From Nanogingivalis sp963545035 (GTDB lineage Bacteria; Patescibacteriota; Saccharimonadia; Saccharimonadales; Saccharimonadaceae), in contig CAUUHU010000032.1 of assembly GCA_963545035.1 (NCBI GenBank), positions 1-6,054 on the forward strand: a stretch of DNA of 6,054 nucleotides, in the 5' to 3' direction. The position numbers were made by a program, and so were the translations under genes. Shown here piece by piece: positions 5,122-6,054 of this stretch. Each line of letters opens with the position of its first letter. Positions within the stretch are counted from its first letter, which is position 1. The notes under the pieces are model-generated. The model was not told the DNA's origin. It did not search any database and saw only the letters and a program-made list of their open reading frames with translations.

Positions 5122-6054
5122 TTATTTAGCGTTTCGCTTTTCAATAATTTCTTGTGCAACGTTAGGTGGAACTTCTTCGTATTGCGCAAGCTCCATTGTT
5201 GAGGCTGCACGGCCTTTACTCATTGAGCGTAAGTCTGAAGTGTAACCAAACATATTTGCAAGAGGCACAAAACCTCGAATAAGTTTTGTTCCGCCCATCA
5301 AATCTTCCATTGAGTCGATTCGACCACGGCGTGAATTCAAGTCTCCAATTACATCGCCCATGAATTCTTCAGGAGTTGTAATTTCAACTTTCATTACAGG
5401 TTCAAGAAGAACTGGATTTGCCTTCTTAATACCTTCACGAGTTGAAAGCGCACCAGCCAATTTAAAGGCCAATTCGCTCGAGTCGACATCGTGATAAGAA
5501 CCATCGTAAAGTGTAGCTTTAACATCAACTACTGGGTAGCCAGCAATCACACCGCCTTCAAGCGTTTCAAGCACACCTTGCTCAACTGGTTTGCGGTATT
5601 CTTGTGGCACAACACCACCTTTAATTTCATCAAAGAATTCAAAGCCTTTTCCTGGTTCATTTGGTTCAAAGCGAATCCAAACGTCACCATATTGACCACG
5701 ACCACCAGACTGTTTTGCGTGTTTACCTTGAGCTTCAGCAGTTCCACGAATAGTTTCACGGAAGGCAACTTGTGGCTCACCAACATTGGCTTCAACGTTA
5801 AATTCACGCTTCATTCGGTCGATCAAGATATCAAGGTGAAGCTCACCCATTCCTGACATAATTGTTTGACCAGTTTCTTCATCTGTGTGAACTCGGAAAG
5901 TTGGGTCTTCTTCAGCAAGTCGTTGAAGAGCGATTCCCATTTTTTCTTGGTCGGCTTTAGTTTTTGGCTCAACCGCAATCGAAACTGGTGGTTCAGCAAA
6001 TTCAATACCTTCAAGAATTACACCGTGGTTCAAATCACAAAGAGTTGCACCGGT
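5122..6054 (-). CDS. fusA: Elongation factor G, C-terminal part (5' end outside window)
   Basis: The visible 310 residues are domains III-V of EF-G, the GTPase that drives tRNA-mRNA translocation on the ribosome; the GTP-binding domain lies beyond the window edge. The reading frame stays open to the last base (first visible residues TGATLCD). Landmarks, numbered from the first visible residue, include VEPKTKADQEKMGIAL (28-43) and SGMGELHLDI (67-76) in domain III. Domain IV has GGRGQYGDVW (117-126) and the tip DGSYHDVDSSELAFKLAG (184-201), whose His188 corresponds to the translocation residue His583 of E. coli. Domain V has EEFMGDVIGDLNSRRG (229-244) and RGFVPLANMFGY (260-271). It ends in EKRNAK with TAA. 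Conservation is high and no disruption is visible. Its GC content and codon use look richer than the RM genes downstream. No tuf gene follows it on this side; a terminator and the RM locus do instead. Confidence 0.98.
   Translation of the reverse strand, partial: TGATLCDLNHGVILEGIEFAEPPVSIAVEPKTKADQEKMGIALQRLAEEDPTFRVHTDEETGQTIMSGMGELHLDILIDRMKREFNVEANVGEPQVAFRETIRGTAEAQGKHAKQSGGRGQYGDVWIRFEPNEPGKGFEFFDEIKGGVVPQEYRKPVEQGVLETLEGGVIAGYPVVDVKATLYDGSYHDVDSSELAFKLAGALSTREGIKKANPVLLEPVMKVEITTPEEFMGDVIGDLNSRRGRIDSMEDLMGGTKLIRGFVPLANMFGYTSDLRSMSKGRAASTMELAQYEEVPPNVAQEIIEKRNAK

Noticed and set aside
5491..5856. Plus-strand open frame of 121 codons, and minus-strand alternative frames at 5547-5807 and 5823-6014
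   Set aside because: All overlap highly conserved EF-G coding sequence and are shadows of it.

Overview
The window is AT-rich bacterial DNA with all five genes on the minus strand, so transcription runs from high to low coordinates. The stop codons seen are TAA and TAG, and several genes have strong AGGAGG-type Shine-Dalgarno (SD) sites and TATAAT-like -10 boxes. A typical bacterial EF-G, a FemA/B-type peptidoglycan aminoacyltransferase and an HU-related protein, all in compact AT-rich DNA, would fit a Patescibacteria/Saccharibacteria-like genome. That placement is a guess. The HU-related family is best known from Bacteroidota, but the strong SD sites argue against Bacteroidota.

Layout in transcription order. 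(1) 6054-5122: the C-terminal 310 residues of elongation factor G (fusA), followed by a textbook Rho-independent terminator. (2) 5063-1796: a restriction-modification (RM) locus behind an extended -10 promoter. Its first gene encodes a 683-residue protein with an N-terminal PD-(D/E)xK nuclease motif and a gamma-type N6-adenine methyltransferase. Its second reading frame encodes a two-domain specificity (S) protein. There is no separate HsdR-type translocase gene, so the plan resembles Type IIB/IIG enzymes such as BcgI (nuclease-methylase A subunit plus S-like B subunit) or the single-chain AloI type. (3) 1795-1549: an unusual leader with repeated promoter-like and inverted elements. (4) 1548-1111: a small HU-related DNA-binding protein, followed by a hairpin terminator. 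(5) 1011-1: a complete FemA/B-family protein.

The most interesting point is the junction of the two RM genes. The S reading frame is open from 2983 onward and clearly codes for the first target-recognition domain, but it has no ATG, GTG or TTG before 2860, which lies inside that domain. At the end of the methylase gene there is a slippery heptamer GGGAAAA (2977-2971), in the right phase and followed directly by the TAG stop. An AGGAGG lies exactly 10 nt upstream of it, and a 12-bp stem-loop begins 5 nt downstream. A -1 shift there enters precisely the S frame and would give a 1074-residue nuclease-methylase-specificity fusion. This looks like programmed -1 frameshifting that makes both a free A subunit and an A-S fusion from one mRNA. 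The main rival explanation is a one-base loss that destroyed an ordinary S start codon (or an assembly error).

The S gene also carries two kinds of repeat that could change specificity. One is a GC-rich 24-bp tandem repeat in the central spacer helix. The other is a 39-bp near-identical direct repeat, 606 bp (202 codons) apart, at the start of each recognition domain.
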